Origin: an uncultured bacterium
GTDB lineage: Bacteria > Actinomycetota > Coriobacteriia > Coriobacteriales > Coriobacteriaceae
DNA: 23,381 nt
Direction of reading: 5' to 3'
Assembly: GCA_905215505.1 (NCBI GenBank)
Contig: CAJMPU010000027.1
Location: 1-23,381, forward strand
Shown: positions 7,726 through 14,086 of the stretch, piece after piece
Position numbering within the stretch: position 1 is the first letter of the stretch
Layout: each line of letters begins with the position of its first letter
Made by a program: the position numbers and the translations under genes
The notes under the pieces: model-generated
The model's input: only the letters and a program-made list of their open reading frames with translations
What the model was told of the DNA's origin: nothing
Databases searched by the model: none

Positions 7726-8088
7726 TTACTCCTTGGGGAAAACGAGGCCGTCGATGCAAACGTCAACGCGCTCGACCTCAACGCCCACCTGGGCATCGAT
7801 GGCAGCGACCACGGCAGCGCGAACGGCCTCGGCGAGTTTCTTGAACGGATAGCCAAAGAACACCACAACGCGCACGGTGAGTGCGAGCTTGTCGTCGACG
7901 ACCTCGGCCTCGACCGCCGGCTCGGAAGCCGGGGCCTTAGACGAAAGCATCATGGAGACAAGGTTGGTGGCAAGGTCCTTGACGCCCACGGAGGCGATGC
8001 CCTCGACATCCGTGACGGCGCGCGAGACGATGGCGGTCAGAACATCGGGCGAAATGCCGATGCCGTCAATCTTGATTTCCTGGGGCAT
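7726..8088 (-). CDS. Asp23/Gls24 family envelope stress protein
   Basis: A 120-residue member of the Asp23/Gls24 (YqhY-like, DUF322) family: ISPDVLTAIVSRAVTDVEGIASVG near the N-terminus and LTVRVVVFFGYPFKKLAEAVRAAV in the second half. There is no membrane segment, so it is cytoplasmic. In Bacillus the orthologous gene also sits directly upstream of nusB and has been linked to regulation of fatty-acid synthesis; Asp23 of Staphylococcus is tied to cell-envelope stress. An excellent ribosome binding site (AGGAGG) precedes the ATG. It lies 24 bases after efp and three bases before nusB. Confidence 0.9.
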   Translation of the reverse strand: MPQEIKIDGIGISPDVLTAIVSRAVTDVEGIASVGVKDLATNLVSMMLSSKAPASEPAVEAEVVDDKLALTVRVVVFFGYPFKKLAEAVRAAVVAAIDAQVGVEVERVDVCIDGLVFPKE

Positions 8089-8112
8089 GAGTCCTCCTAG
8101 AAGAGTTGGTTG

Positions 8113-8676
8113 CTAGACGCGGGAGACGAACTTGCCGTCGCGGGTGTCAACCTTGATGACCTCGCCCTCGTTGAGGTACATGGGGACCTGGATGACAGCG
8201 CCAGTGTCGATGGTGGCCGGCTTGGTGGAACCCTGGACGGTGTCGCCCTTAAAGCCCGGGTCGGTCTGGACGATGGTGGTCTCGATGAACATCGGCGGGG
8301 TCACGCCCATGAGCTCGTCGTCGGCGAAGAGCAGCTGGCAGATGTCGTTCTCACGCAGCCACTTGGAGTTCTCGCCCACCATGTCCTCGGGAACGGGAAC
8401 CTGCTCGTAGGACTCGTTGTCCATGAAGATGTAGTCGGTGCCGTCGTTGTAGAGGTACTGGAACTCACGGGTGGTGAGCATGACGCTCTCGAACTTGGTG
8501 CCGGCGTTGCAGGTGTTCTCAACGACACGACCGCTCTTGATATCGCGAGTCTTGTAGCGCACGAAAGCGCCACCCTTGCCCGGCTTGACGTGCTGGAACT
8601 CGACGATGGTGTAAACCTTGTCCTTAATGCGGAGACCGAGGCCGTTCTTGAAGTCGGCGGTAGAAATGGTAGGCAT
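8113..8676 (-). CDS. efp: Translation elongation factor P
   Basis: A 187-residue protein of normal EF-P length with three beta-barrel domains. EF-P enters the ribosomal E site and rescues stalling at consecutive prolines. The tip loop of domain I reads PGKGGA (32-37) with Lys34, the residue that is post-translationally modified in many bacteria; no modification-enzyme gene is visible nearby. The C-terminal half contains the typical GDTVQGSTKPATIDTGAVIQVP. GAAAGG precedes the ATG. It is the first gene of the run ending in recN and has its own candidate promoter. Confidence 0.97.
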   Translation of the reverse strand: MPTISTADFKNGLGLRIKDKVYTIVEFQHVKPGKGGAFVRYKTRDIKSGRVVENTCNAGTKFESVMLTTREFQYLYNDGTDYIFMDNESYEQVPVPEDMVGENSKWLRENDICQLLFADDELMGVTPPMFIETTIVQTDPGFKGDTVQGSTKPATIDTGAVIQVPMYLNEGEVIKVDTRDGKFVSRV

Positions 8677-8733
8677 AGCGACCTTTCTTGTTATGGGCAG
8701 AACGCACAGGCGTCCAAATTACATACGACCGAA

Positions 8734-8762
8734 ATTATACACTTGCAGGCGGCGCCTGCGGC
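8734..8762 (-). promoter_or_regulatory. Candidate efp promoter with overlapping palindrome
   Basis: On the minus strand a perfect -10 TATAAT occupies 8739-8734, about 58 bases before the efp start. The -35 window (8757-8762) has no good match. Spacer and -35 are covered by a perfect palindrome GCAGGC-GGC-GCCTGC (8745-8759). This arrangement could be an activator or repressor site, or an RNA hairpin in readthrough transcripts. Confidence 0.5.
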
Positions 8763-8770
8763 GAGCGCAT

Positions 8771-8813
8771 AAAAAGAGAACGCGGGGCCCCAGAATCGTT
8801 CCGGACGCCCCGC
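8771..8813 (-). terminator. Rho-independent terminator upstream of efp
   Basis: On the minus strand GCGGGGC (8813-8807) pairs with GCCCCGC (8788-8782), followed by GTTCTC and a run of five T. It should end transcription coming from pepP before the efp promoter. Confidence 0.8.
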
Positions 8814-8821
8814 CTCCAAAG

Positions 8822-8850
8822 TAGATTTTTGGGGCATGCCTAAAAATCTA
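8822..8850. terminator. Second hairpin directly after pepP
   Basis: Bases 8822-8830 pair perfectly with 8842-8850 (9 bp), with an 11-base loop that itself contains the palindrome GGCATGCC. It begins 11 bases after the pepP stop. Its stem has a run of five A or T. With the hairpin at 8771-8813 it forms a tandem terminator pair. Confidence 0.6.
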
Positions 8851-8860
8851 ACGGAGTGGA

Positions 8861-9991
8861 TTAGCAATCGATGACGTGCAGGTCGTGCGGGGTCTTGGTG
8901 AAGGGCTCATAGCCGTTCTCGGTGACCACGCCGTAGTCCTCCAGGCGCACGCCGCCCACGCCGGGCAGATACACGCCAGGCTCCATGGTGATAACCGAGC
9001 CGACCTCGATGGTGTTCTTGCTGCGGTTGAAGTTGGGCAGCTCATGGATGTCGATGCCCACGCCGTGACCCAGACCATGGTTGTAGTAATCGCCATAGCC
9101 GGCATCGCCGATGATCTTCTTGGAAAGCTTGAAAATGTCGTTGCCCTCCACGCCCGGATGGATGGCGGCGACGCACTCCTCGTGTGTACGGCGCACGAGC
9201 GCGTACAGGTCGAGCTGCTCCTGGGTAGGCTCGCCCATCACGACGGTGCGTGTCATGTCGGAGCGGTAATCACAGTAGCCCGCGCCGTAATCCATAAGAA
9301 CGAAATCGCCCTTCTCGATCACGCGGTCGCTCGGCACGGCATGCGGGTTGGCGGTGTTGGGACCACTCGCCACGATGGAGCCGAAGGCAAGGCTATCGGC
9401 GCCGTTGGCGAACATAAAGTTCTCGAGCTCGTTGCGAACCTGCTTCTCGGTCATGCCGGGCTTAATAAAGCCGAGCATATGCTGGAAGGCGGCATCGGTG
9501 ATCGACTGCGCATGGCGCATGAGCTCGATCTCCTCGGCGTCCTTGATGGCGCGCATCTTGCGAATGTCGTCATGCATCAGCGGCAGCATGCAGGCGACGG
9601 AACGATCCTCCAGACCACGCTGAATGCCCTGGTAGAAGTTGATCTGCATGTCGTCCTCGACAGCGCAGACGCGGCACTTGTTGGCCGCGATCTTGCCGGC
9701 GACCCAACCGGGGATGGTACCCTCGTCCATGTCGTAGACCCAAGGGCTGCCGGCGGGCGTGTTCTCCTCAAAGCTGTTGAGGTAGCGCGAGTCGGTATGG
9801 AACAGGCACTGGTCAGCCGTAATAAACGCCGCGTGCGGGAACTCGAAGGTGTAATCGAAGACGCCCTTCACGCCCGTGAGCCAACGAAGGTTGGCCTCGT
9901 CGCGCACCACGATGGCATCGTAGCCGCGCTCGACCATCAGGGCACGGACACGCTCGATACGACCGGCAGGACCGGCAGCAAACTCAGACAT
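8861..9991 (-). CDS. pepP: M24 family Xaa-Pro aminopeptidase
   Basis: A 376-residue cytoplasmic metallopeptidase of the aminopeptidase P / prolidase type, removing N-terminal residues next to proline. Residues 1-150 are the creatinase-like N-terminal domain; the rest is the pita-bread catalytic domain. All five metal ligands are in place: D234 and D245 (MDYGAGYCDYRSDMTRT), H309 (GLGHGVG), E337 (TMEPGVY) and E351 (RLEDYG). AGAAAGGAA precedes the ATG. It stands alone, with hairpins on both sides. The position next to efp is common for this family, and both proteins deal with proline: one with proline-rich peptides, the other with polyproline synthesis. Prolidase activity cannot be excluded. Confidence 0.93.
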   Translation of the reverse strand: MSEFAAGPAGRIERVRALMVERGYDAIVVRDEANLRWLTGVKGVFDYTFEFPHAAFITADQCLFHTDSRYLNSFEENTPAGSPWVYDMDEGTIPGWVAGKIAANKCRVCAVEDDMQINFYQGIQRGLEDRSVACMLPLMHDDIRKMRAIKDAEEIELMRHAQSITDAAFQHMLGFIKPGMTEKQVRNELENFMFANGADSLAFGSIVASGPNTANPHAVPSDRVIEKGDFVLMDYGAGYCDYRSDMTRTVVMGEPTQEQLDLYALVRRTHEECVAAIHPGVEGNDIFKLSKKIIGDAGYGDYYNHGLGHGVGIDIHELPNFNRSKNTIEVGSVITMEPGVYLPGVGGVRLEDYGVVTENGYEPFTKTPHDLHVIDC

Positions 9992-10023
9992 GCAGATTCC
10001 TTTCTTGTTGCCTCTATAAAGAC

Positions 10024-10086
10024 GGGACGGGTCTCAACCGAACGACAGAATCGCATGCGATCCGCAACCGACTGAAAACCCGTCCC
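10024..10086. terminator. Long inverted repeat between the aroB-like gene and pepP
   Basis: Bases 10024-10032 pair perfectly with 10078-10086, and a 12-bp palindrome (10050-10061) lies at the centre. CAACCGA is repeated directly in both flanks (10035-10041 and 10065-10071). On the minus strand the sequence after the stem is GTCTTTATAG, only a weak U-tract. It may end the alaS-aroB run or be a structured leader of pepP; the call as terminator is tentative. Confidence 0.4.
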
Positions 10087-10123
10087 TCAACATGATACGA
10101 AAGACGATGTATGTCAATAAATC

Positions 10124-11233
10124 CTAGAGAAGTTCTTTGCGAGAAGCCAAGTATGCGTGAGCATGGCGGTCGAGAACCTCGTCCTCAACGCTCGTTAGAC
10201 GAATGGCGCCGAGCGCCGCGGGCAGCGGCAACATGCTGCGGTTCGAGCGAACAAACTGCTGCCTGCGGAACTCCTCGATATATGCGGCAGGCTCCAGATC
10301 GAAGGCAAGCTCCTCGATACCAAAGCCCTCCAGGCAGTCATCGACCTCAAAGACGTAATCGATATCAAAGTCGCAGGCATCATGTGCTAGGCGCGCCTCA
10401 AAGCGCATGCCCTCGGACAGCAGCTGGTAGGCAGGAACCTGCACCGCGGCTTTGCCCAGGCAGACGCGCAGGGTACGCTCCCCTGTCTTGCCAAAATCGA
10501 GCGCATGGCGGGCGCTCGGGTTCGTGGCCATCAGTACGTCCTTACGGGCAGTCTGAGACCACTGAACGGCATTGACGAGCGCGACCTCCTCGCCCGCGAG
10601 AATCTCGGGAATGGTCTCGGTAAACTGATTCCAGCGGGACTTGCTGCTCGAAAGCATGGTGCCAACAAGTACCGCATAGCCGAGCTTGAGGTCCTCGGGG
10701 TCCGCCTCGCGTACAAGGTCGAGGTCACACACGACCAAGCCCGGCTCGGGACGGAACGCGATAGCGGGAAGCGCATGCGCCGACGAGGCGACAAGCGGCT
10801 TCATGGTCGTCGCGACCGTGAGCATGGCGTCGAACGTCGTCGGCAGCAAGGCGCACTCGGTGCGACCGCACCACTGATTGGCGCACCAGCAAACAACCGA
10901 GCAGGTCGCCGTGTCGCCGACAGCGACAACGAGATCATCGCAGGTAATGCCGTTAGCCGACAGCGCGCCAAAGACGGTATCGGCATCGACCAGCGTAGCA
11001 CCGGCAGGCGAAACCTCGAGGACGAGCGGCGACACGGCAAAACCGGCGTCAACAAGTGCATGCTCGACAACCTCGCCAAAACGCTCGGATGTGGCGTCGT
11101 TCCAAACCACCATCGCACGCTTAGGCTTGCCCACAGCCGAGGCAAACATGCGCGACAGCTCCTCGAACGCCCCCAATCCGACGCGGACATCGACACTGCG
11201 GTTTTGGAAATTGATAAGTTGACGGCGAATCAT
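10124..11233 (-). CDS. 3-dehydroquinate synthase-like protein, active site lost
   Basis: A 369-residue protein with the length and order of segments of AroB, starting with an ATGA overlap at the aroK stop. Recognisable pieces are LPTTFDAML (130-138), VVCDLDL (167-173) and LPLPAALGAIRL (335-346). The functional motifs are not kept. The GGGxxxD NAD loop reads AVGDTATCS (104-112). The GGKTAVN segment is replaced by MKPLVASSA (144-152). AEVIKYG reads AVLVGTM (187-193). LNxGHTxGHAIE, holding a zinc ligand, reads LDFGKTGERTLR (245-256). HGEAVAxGM reads LSEGMRFEA (272-280). The zinc ligands (one Glu, two His) and catalytic lysines are therefore missing. Cysteines cluster at 111, 115, 117, 122 and 127. 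The frame is long and intact, so it is probably a translated pseudoenzyme or an enzyme with a new role. Confidence 0.8.
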   Translation of the reverse strand: MIRRQLINFQNRSVDVRVGLGAFEELSRMFASAVGKPKRAMVVWNDATSERFGEVVEHALVDAGFAVSPLVLEVSPAGATLVDADTVFGALSANGITCDDLVVAVGDTATCSVVCWCANQWCGRTECALLPTTFDAMLTVATTMKPLVASSAHALPAIAFRPEPGLVVCDLDLVREADPEDLKLGYAVLVGTMLSSSKSRWNQFTETIPEILAGEEVALVNAVQWSQTARKDVLMATNPSARHALDFGKTGERTLRVCLGKAAVQVPAYQLLSEGMRFEARLAHDACDFDIDYVFEVDDCLEGFGIEELAFDLEPAAYIEEFRRQQFVRSNRSMLPLPAALGAIRLTSVEDEVLDRHAHAYLASRKELL

Positions 11234-11763
11234 AGCAGTCCACGCTCCAAAAGCATCTCGGCACAAAGGTAGGAAACGTCCTCGAAGGACTTGTTGCGAA
11301 TATCAAGGGTAATATCGGCCGCCTGGCGATACAGCGGACGGCGATGCTCAAACAAGCGCGCAGCGTGCTCGGGCGAGCGGAAATCGGGGCGCGTGTCGGA
11401 CCGACGAATCTGGCGCAACGAGTCCTCAAAGTCGCCTTCGAGGTACACGCATGTACCCATCTCGTGCATCAGCTCAATGTTCACCGGCGTCTCGACGATG
11501 CCACCCCCGCACGACACCAGCAGGCTGCGCTCGCTTTGAAGCGAACGGAGTGCCGAGGTCTCGAGCTCGCGAAAACGATCCTCGCCCTCGGTCTCAAATA
11601 TCTCGGTCACCGACTTGCCACATCGACGCACAACCAAACGATCGGTATCGATGAATCGACGCTTGAACATAGTGCCCACGTTACGCGCGAGCGTCGACTT
11701 GCCCGCGCCCAAAAAGCCGATAAAGAAAATATGGTCGCAGCCGTGTTTGATGTGCTGAGACAT
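11230..11763 (-). CDS. aroK: Shikimate kinase
   Basis: A 177-residue P-loop kinase that phosphorylates shikimate in aromatic amino-acid biosynthesis. Walker A is GFLGAGKST. The shikimate-binding residues all look present: IDTDRLV (Asp pair), DRFRELE (Arg), the CGGGIVE triple glycine, TRPDF in the lid and HRRPLY near the C-terminus. GAGGAA at the end of yqeG serves as ribosome binding site, and the stop overlaps the start of the aroB-like gene. The pairing with an aroB homologue follows the common aroK-aroB order, but that partner appears catalytically dead, so the true substrate of this kinase is less certain than its fold. Confidence 0.87.
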   Translation of the reverse strand: MSQHIKHGCDHIFFIGFLGAGKSTLARNVGTMFKRRFIDTDRLVVRRCGKSVTEIFETEGEDRFRELETSALRSLQSERSLLVSCGGGIVETPVNIELMHEMGTCVYLEGDFEDSLRQIRRSDTRPDFRSPEHAARLFEHRRPLYRQAADITLDIRNKSFEDVSYLCAEMLLERGLL

Positions 11764-11771
11764 GGCGAAAC

Positions 11772-12269
11772 CTATTCCTCGCAGGGAAGGTCGCGCAGGG
11801 CCCGGCGCTCAAAGATACGGAAGATCTGCGTGTACCACAGGTCCTGGGTTGCCTGCGGCTTGACCAGAATAGTGTCAACACCGGCAAAATTACCGCTCCA
11901 CACGTCTGTGTACAGCTGATCGCCGATCAGCACCGCCTCGTCTGCCGTGGCGCCGAGGCGCTGAAGACCCGCCTTGAGGGCAAACGGCGCCGGCTTCATG
12001 GCGTGGCTGATGGCCTCGAGTCCCAGCTCGCGTGCAGAGCTCATGACCTGATCGCGATGCCAGTTGTTGGACACCATGCACAGCTTAAAGCCTTTGGCGC
12101 GGGCAGCGTCGAGCCAAGCGGAAACCGCGGCGGGAACCTGCTCGGTGTCGCGCGGCACCAGGGTGTTATCGCGATCGAGCAGAATGGCGCGTTTGCCGTC
12201 GGCCCACAGGGTATCAAGGTCGATGCGATCGACCGAGGCAACGTATCGTTTGGGGCTAAAAATCCTCAT
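11772..12269 (-). CDS. yqeG: YqeG family HAD phosphatase (subfamily IIIA)
   Basis: A 165-residue HAD-superfamily protein. The nucleophile motif is LLDRDNTLV with Asp32 and Asp34; motif II is in MVSNN, the conserved Lys in AMKPAP, and motif IV in LIGDQLYTDVWSGN, all typical of YqeG. The physiological substrate is unsettled; relatives include phosphatidylglycerophosphate phosphatases. The start at 12269 is chosen because it follows the mltG stop by one base and begins the conserved MRIFSPKRYV; the frame is open 75 codons further upstream but there it only shadows mltG. The gene lies eight bases before aroK. Confidence 0.9.
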   Translation of the reverse strand: MRIFSPKRYVASVDRIDLDTLWADGKRAILLDRDNTLVPRDTEQVPAAVSAWLDAARAKGFKLCMVSNNWHRDQVMSSARELGLEAISHAMKPAPFALKAGLQRLGATADEAVLIGDQLYTDVWSGNFAGVDTILVKPQATQDLWYTQIFRIFERRALRDLPCEE

Positions 12270-12270
12270 G

Positions 12271-13656
12271 CTAATTCCAAGACTGTTGATGCTCTTCGTA
12301 GGTTTGCGAGAAGTACTCCTCGTCCTGCGTAATGTAGAAATACAGGTCATCGGAGTCGGTCGGTTCAAGCGTGGCCTTGAGTGCCTCGAGCGACGGAGAG
12401 CAGATGGGCGTGGGTGGCAGGCCCTCGTGCTTATAGGTGTTATACGGGCTATCGCTCTGCAGGTCGTCGGCGGTAACCTCGCCACCGGTGACATACATCA
12501 TGGTCGCATCGCTGTTGAGATAACGCAGACCGTCGAGCTTGCCGGCAAGGCGGTTGTAAAAAACCGAGGCCACGTGCGCACGTTGATCGGCGTTGAGGCC
12601 CTCGCGCTCAACAATAGAGGCCAAGTTGACGATGTCGTAGTCGGACATCTCCACACCGTAGCGTTCCTTGATCTTCGCCTCGCAGCTCGCAAAGTCAAGC
12701 GACTTGTACTCGGTCTTAAACTGATCGAGCATGGCGCGAATCACATCATCGGCCGTCGGCGAATCGCCCAGCGAATAGGTCTTGGGGAACAAGAAGCCCT
12801 CGAGCGAATCATTGGCCGCGCCCCTAAGGAAGCTATAGTCGTCCACGTAGTTGGAGGCCTTGGCCTGGTTGAGGAAGTCTTCCTTAGAGATGCTATTGTA
12901 GGCCTGGGCCACACGGTCGGCGACTTGATCGACCGTCAAGCCCTCGGGAATCGTCAGCGCATTGGAGCCAGCGTTGGGGCCTTCCATGAGTTGCTGAACC
13001 ACCTTAGTCGCGTCCATGAGCGTGGTGAACGAATAAGTACCAGGCTTGAGCGACATATCGGCGTTGAGCTTTTTCACCGCCGCATAGTAATCCTTGGGAT
13101 TTTCGACGATATGGTTCTCAGAGAGAATCGAGGCGATCGTATCGCCCGAAGCACCGTCAGGAATGGTCACCGTAACCTGCTGACCAGCCGTGACCTTCGA
13201 ATCCTCACCGACAAAGAAGCCCTTGACGGCCGGCACGACAAAGAAAACGATCGCGACAAGCGCTAGCACGGCGGCGACGACGCCGATAATCATAGGCACC
13301 GGGGAGCTTTTCTTTTGGGCACCGCGACGAGCATGCGTGTTGTAGCTCGATCGCGTGGCCGGAGCAACGCCGTGCGAACCGCGAGCGTGATGCGAATGCG
13401 ATTGGGGGGCCTGTGCTCGCTGGGTAGGTGCCTGCTGCTTAAAGCGGGTACCGCCTGCAGGCTGGGCCGTACGAGCAGTGGGCTGTCGAACCGTCCGCTG
13501 AGCAGGTTGAGCCAAACGAGAGGAGGACTGCACCGGGCGCGCGGCAGGCTGAGCTGCGCGCTGCGTCGGCTGTGCCGGACGCTGGCCAGGCTGGGCAGGG
13601 CGCGGCACAGGCTGACGTGTACGAATCGGCTGGCGCGGATCGGAAGCGCTAGGCAT
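12271..13656 (-). CDS. mltG: Endolytic murein transglycosylase MltG
   Basis: A 461-residue bitopic membrane protein that cuts nascent peptidoglycan glycan strands. Residues 1-118 form a cytoplasmic tail rich in Pro, Gln, Arg and Ala with repeats like RPAQPxQR. A transmembrane helix spans about 121-145. A LysM-like region (about 150-200) precedes the YceG catalytic domain, with the catalytic Glu350 in ASIVEREG and the conserved SPYNTYKHEGLPPTPICSPS (403-422). The start at 13656 has GAGGAGG seven bases upstream and overlaps ruvX by eight bases. The neighbourhood alaS-ruvX-mltG is conserved in many Gram-positive bacteria. The low-complexity tail is longer than usual. Confidence 0.94.
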   Translation of the reverse strand: MPSASDPRQPIRTRQPVPRPAQPGQRPAQPTQRAAQPAARPVQSSSRLAQPAQRTVRQPTARTAQPAGGTRFKQQAPTQRAQAPQSHSHHARGSHGVAPATRSSYNTHARRGAQKKSSPVPMIIGVVAAVLALVAIVFFVVPAVKGFFVGEDSKVTAGQQVTVTIPDGASGDTIASILSENHIVENPKDYYAAVKKLNADMSLKPGTYSFTTLMDATKVVQQLMEGPNAGSNALTIPEGLTVDQVADRVAQAYNSISKEDFLNQAKASNYVDDYSFLRGAANDSLEGFLFPKTYSLGDSPTADDVIRAMLDQFKTEYKSLDFASCEAKIKERYGVEMSDYDIVNLASIVEREGLNADQRAHVASVFYNRLAGKLDGLRYLNSDATMMYVTGGEVTADDLQSDSPYNTYKHEGLPPTPICSPSLEALKATLEPTDSDDLYFYITQDEEYFSQTYEEHQQSWN

Positions 13657-14077
13657 GCGAGACCTCCTCGTTTTTACGATCAAGCCATGTCTGCAAAAAC
13701 AGGCTGGCGGCGATCATGTCAATCTTGCCTCTCATCTGTTTTTCGTTGAGGCCCTGCTCGCGCAGGATGCGTTTGGCCTCTTGCGAGGACAAGCGCTCGT
13801 CCTCAAACTCCAGCGGAAGTTCGAGCTTGTCGGCAATCTTTTGGGCCACGGCGGCAACGCGCTCGGCCTGGGGGCCGGGCTCACCGGCCATGGTCAAGGG
13901 ACGTCCGCTTACCAGGATATCGGGCTCATAGTCCTCGACCAGGTAGCGAAACGTCTTGGCCATACCGGTGACCTCGGCAGCCGGAAGCACCTTGACAGGC
14001 ATCGCCATCTTGCCATCACGGCTCGAGACGGCAATACCGATCCTGGTCTCCCCTATGTCCAGCGCGAGCGCGACCAC
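13649..14077 (-). CDS. ruvX: Holliday junction resolvase-like RNase YqgF/RuvX
   Basis: A 142-residue RNase H-fold protein. The first catalytic Asp7 is in LALDIGETRIGIAVS; further family motifs are ILVSGRPLTMAG, FEDERLSSQEA and KIDMIAASLFLQ. It is called a putative pre-16S rRNA nuclease in recent annotations and was earlier proposed to resolve Holliday junctions. The start codon is GTG at 14077, nine bases after the alaS stop, with only a weak ribosome binding site, so translation is probably coupled to alaS. The 3' end overlaps mltG. Confidence 0.93.
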   Translation of the reverse strand: MVALALDIGETRIGIAVSSRDGKMAMPVKVLPAAEVTGMAKTFRYLVEDYEPDILVSGRPLTMAGEPGPQAERVAAVAQKIADKLELPLEFEDERLSSQEAKRILREQGLNEKQMRGKIDMIAASLFLQTWLDRKNEEVSHA

Positions 14078-14086
14078 AGCGACTTC

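Noticed and set aside
6893..8088. Frameshift or missing start suspected for nusB because no ATG is present
   Set aside because: A TTG codon with AAGGAG at ideal spacing begins the conserved N-terminus, so the gene is intact.
10092..10117. Consensus-like TTGACA and TATCAT upstream of pepP
   Set aside because: The -35 match is perfect but the spacing to TATCAT is only 14 bases; it is too short for a confident promoter call.
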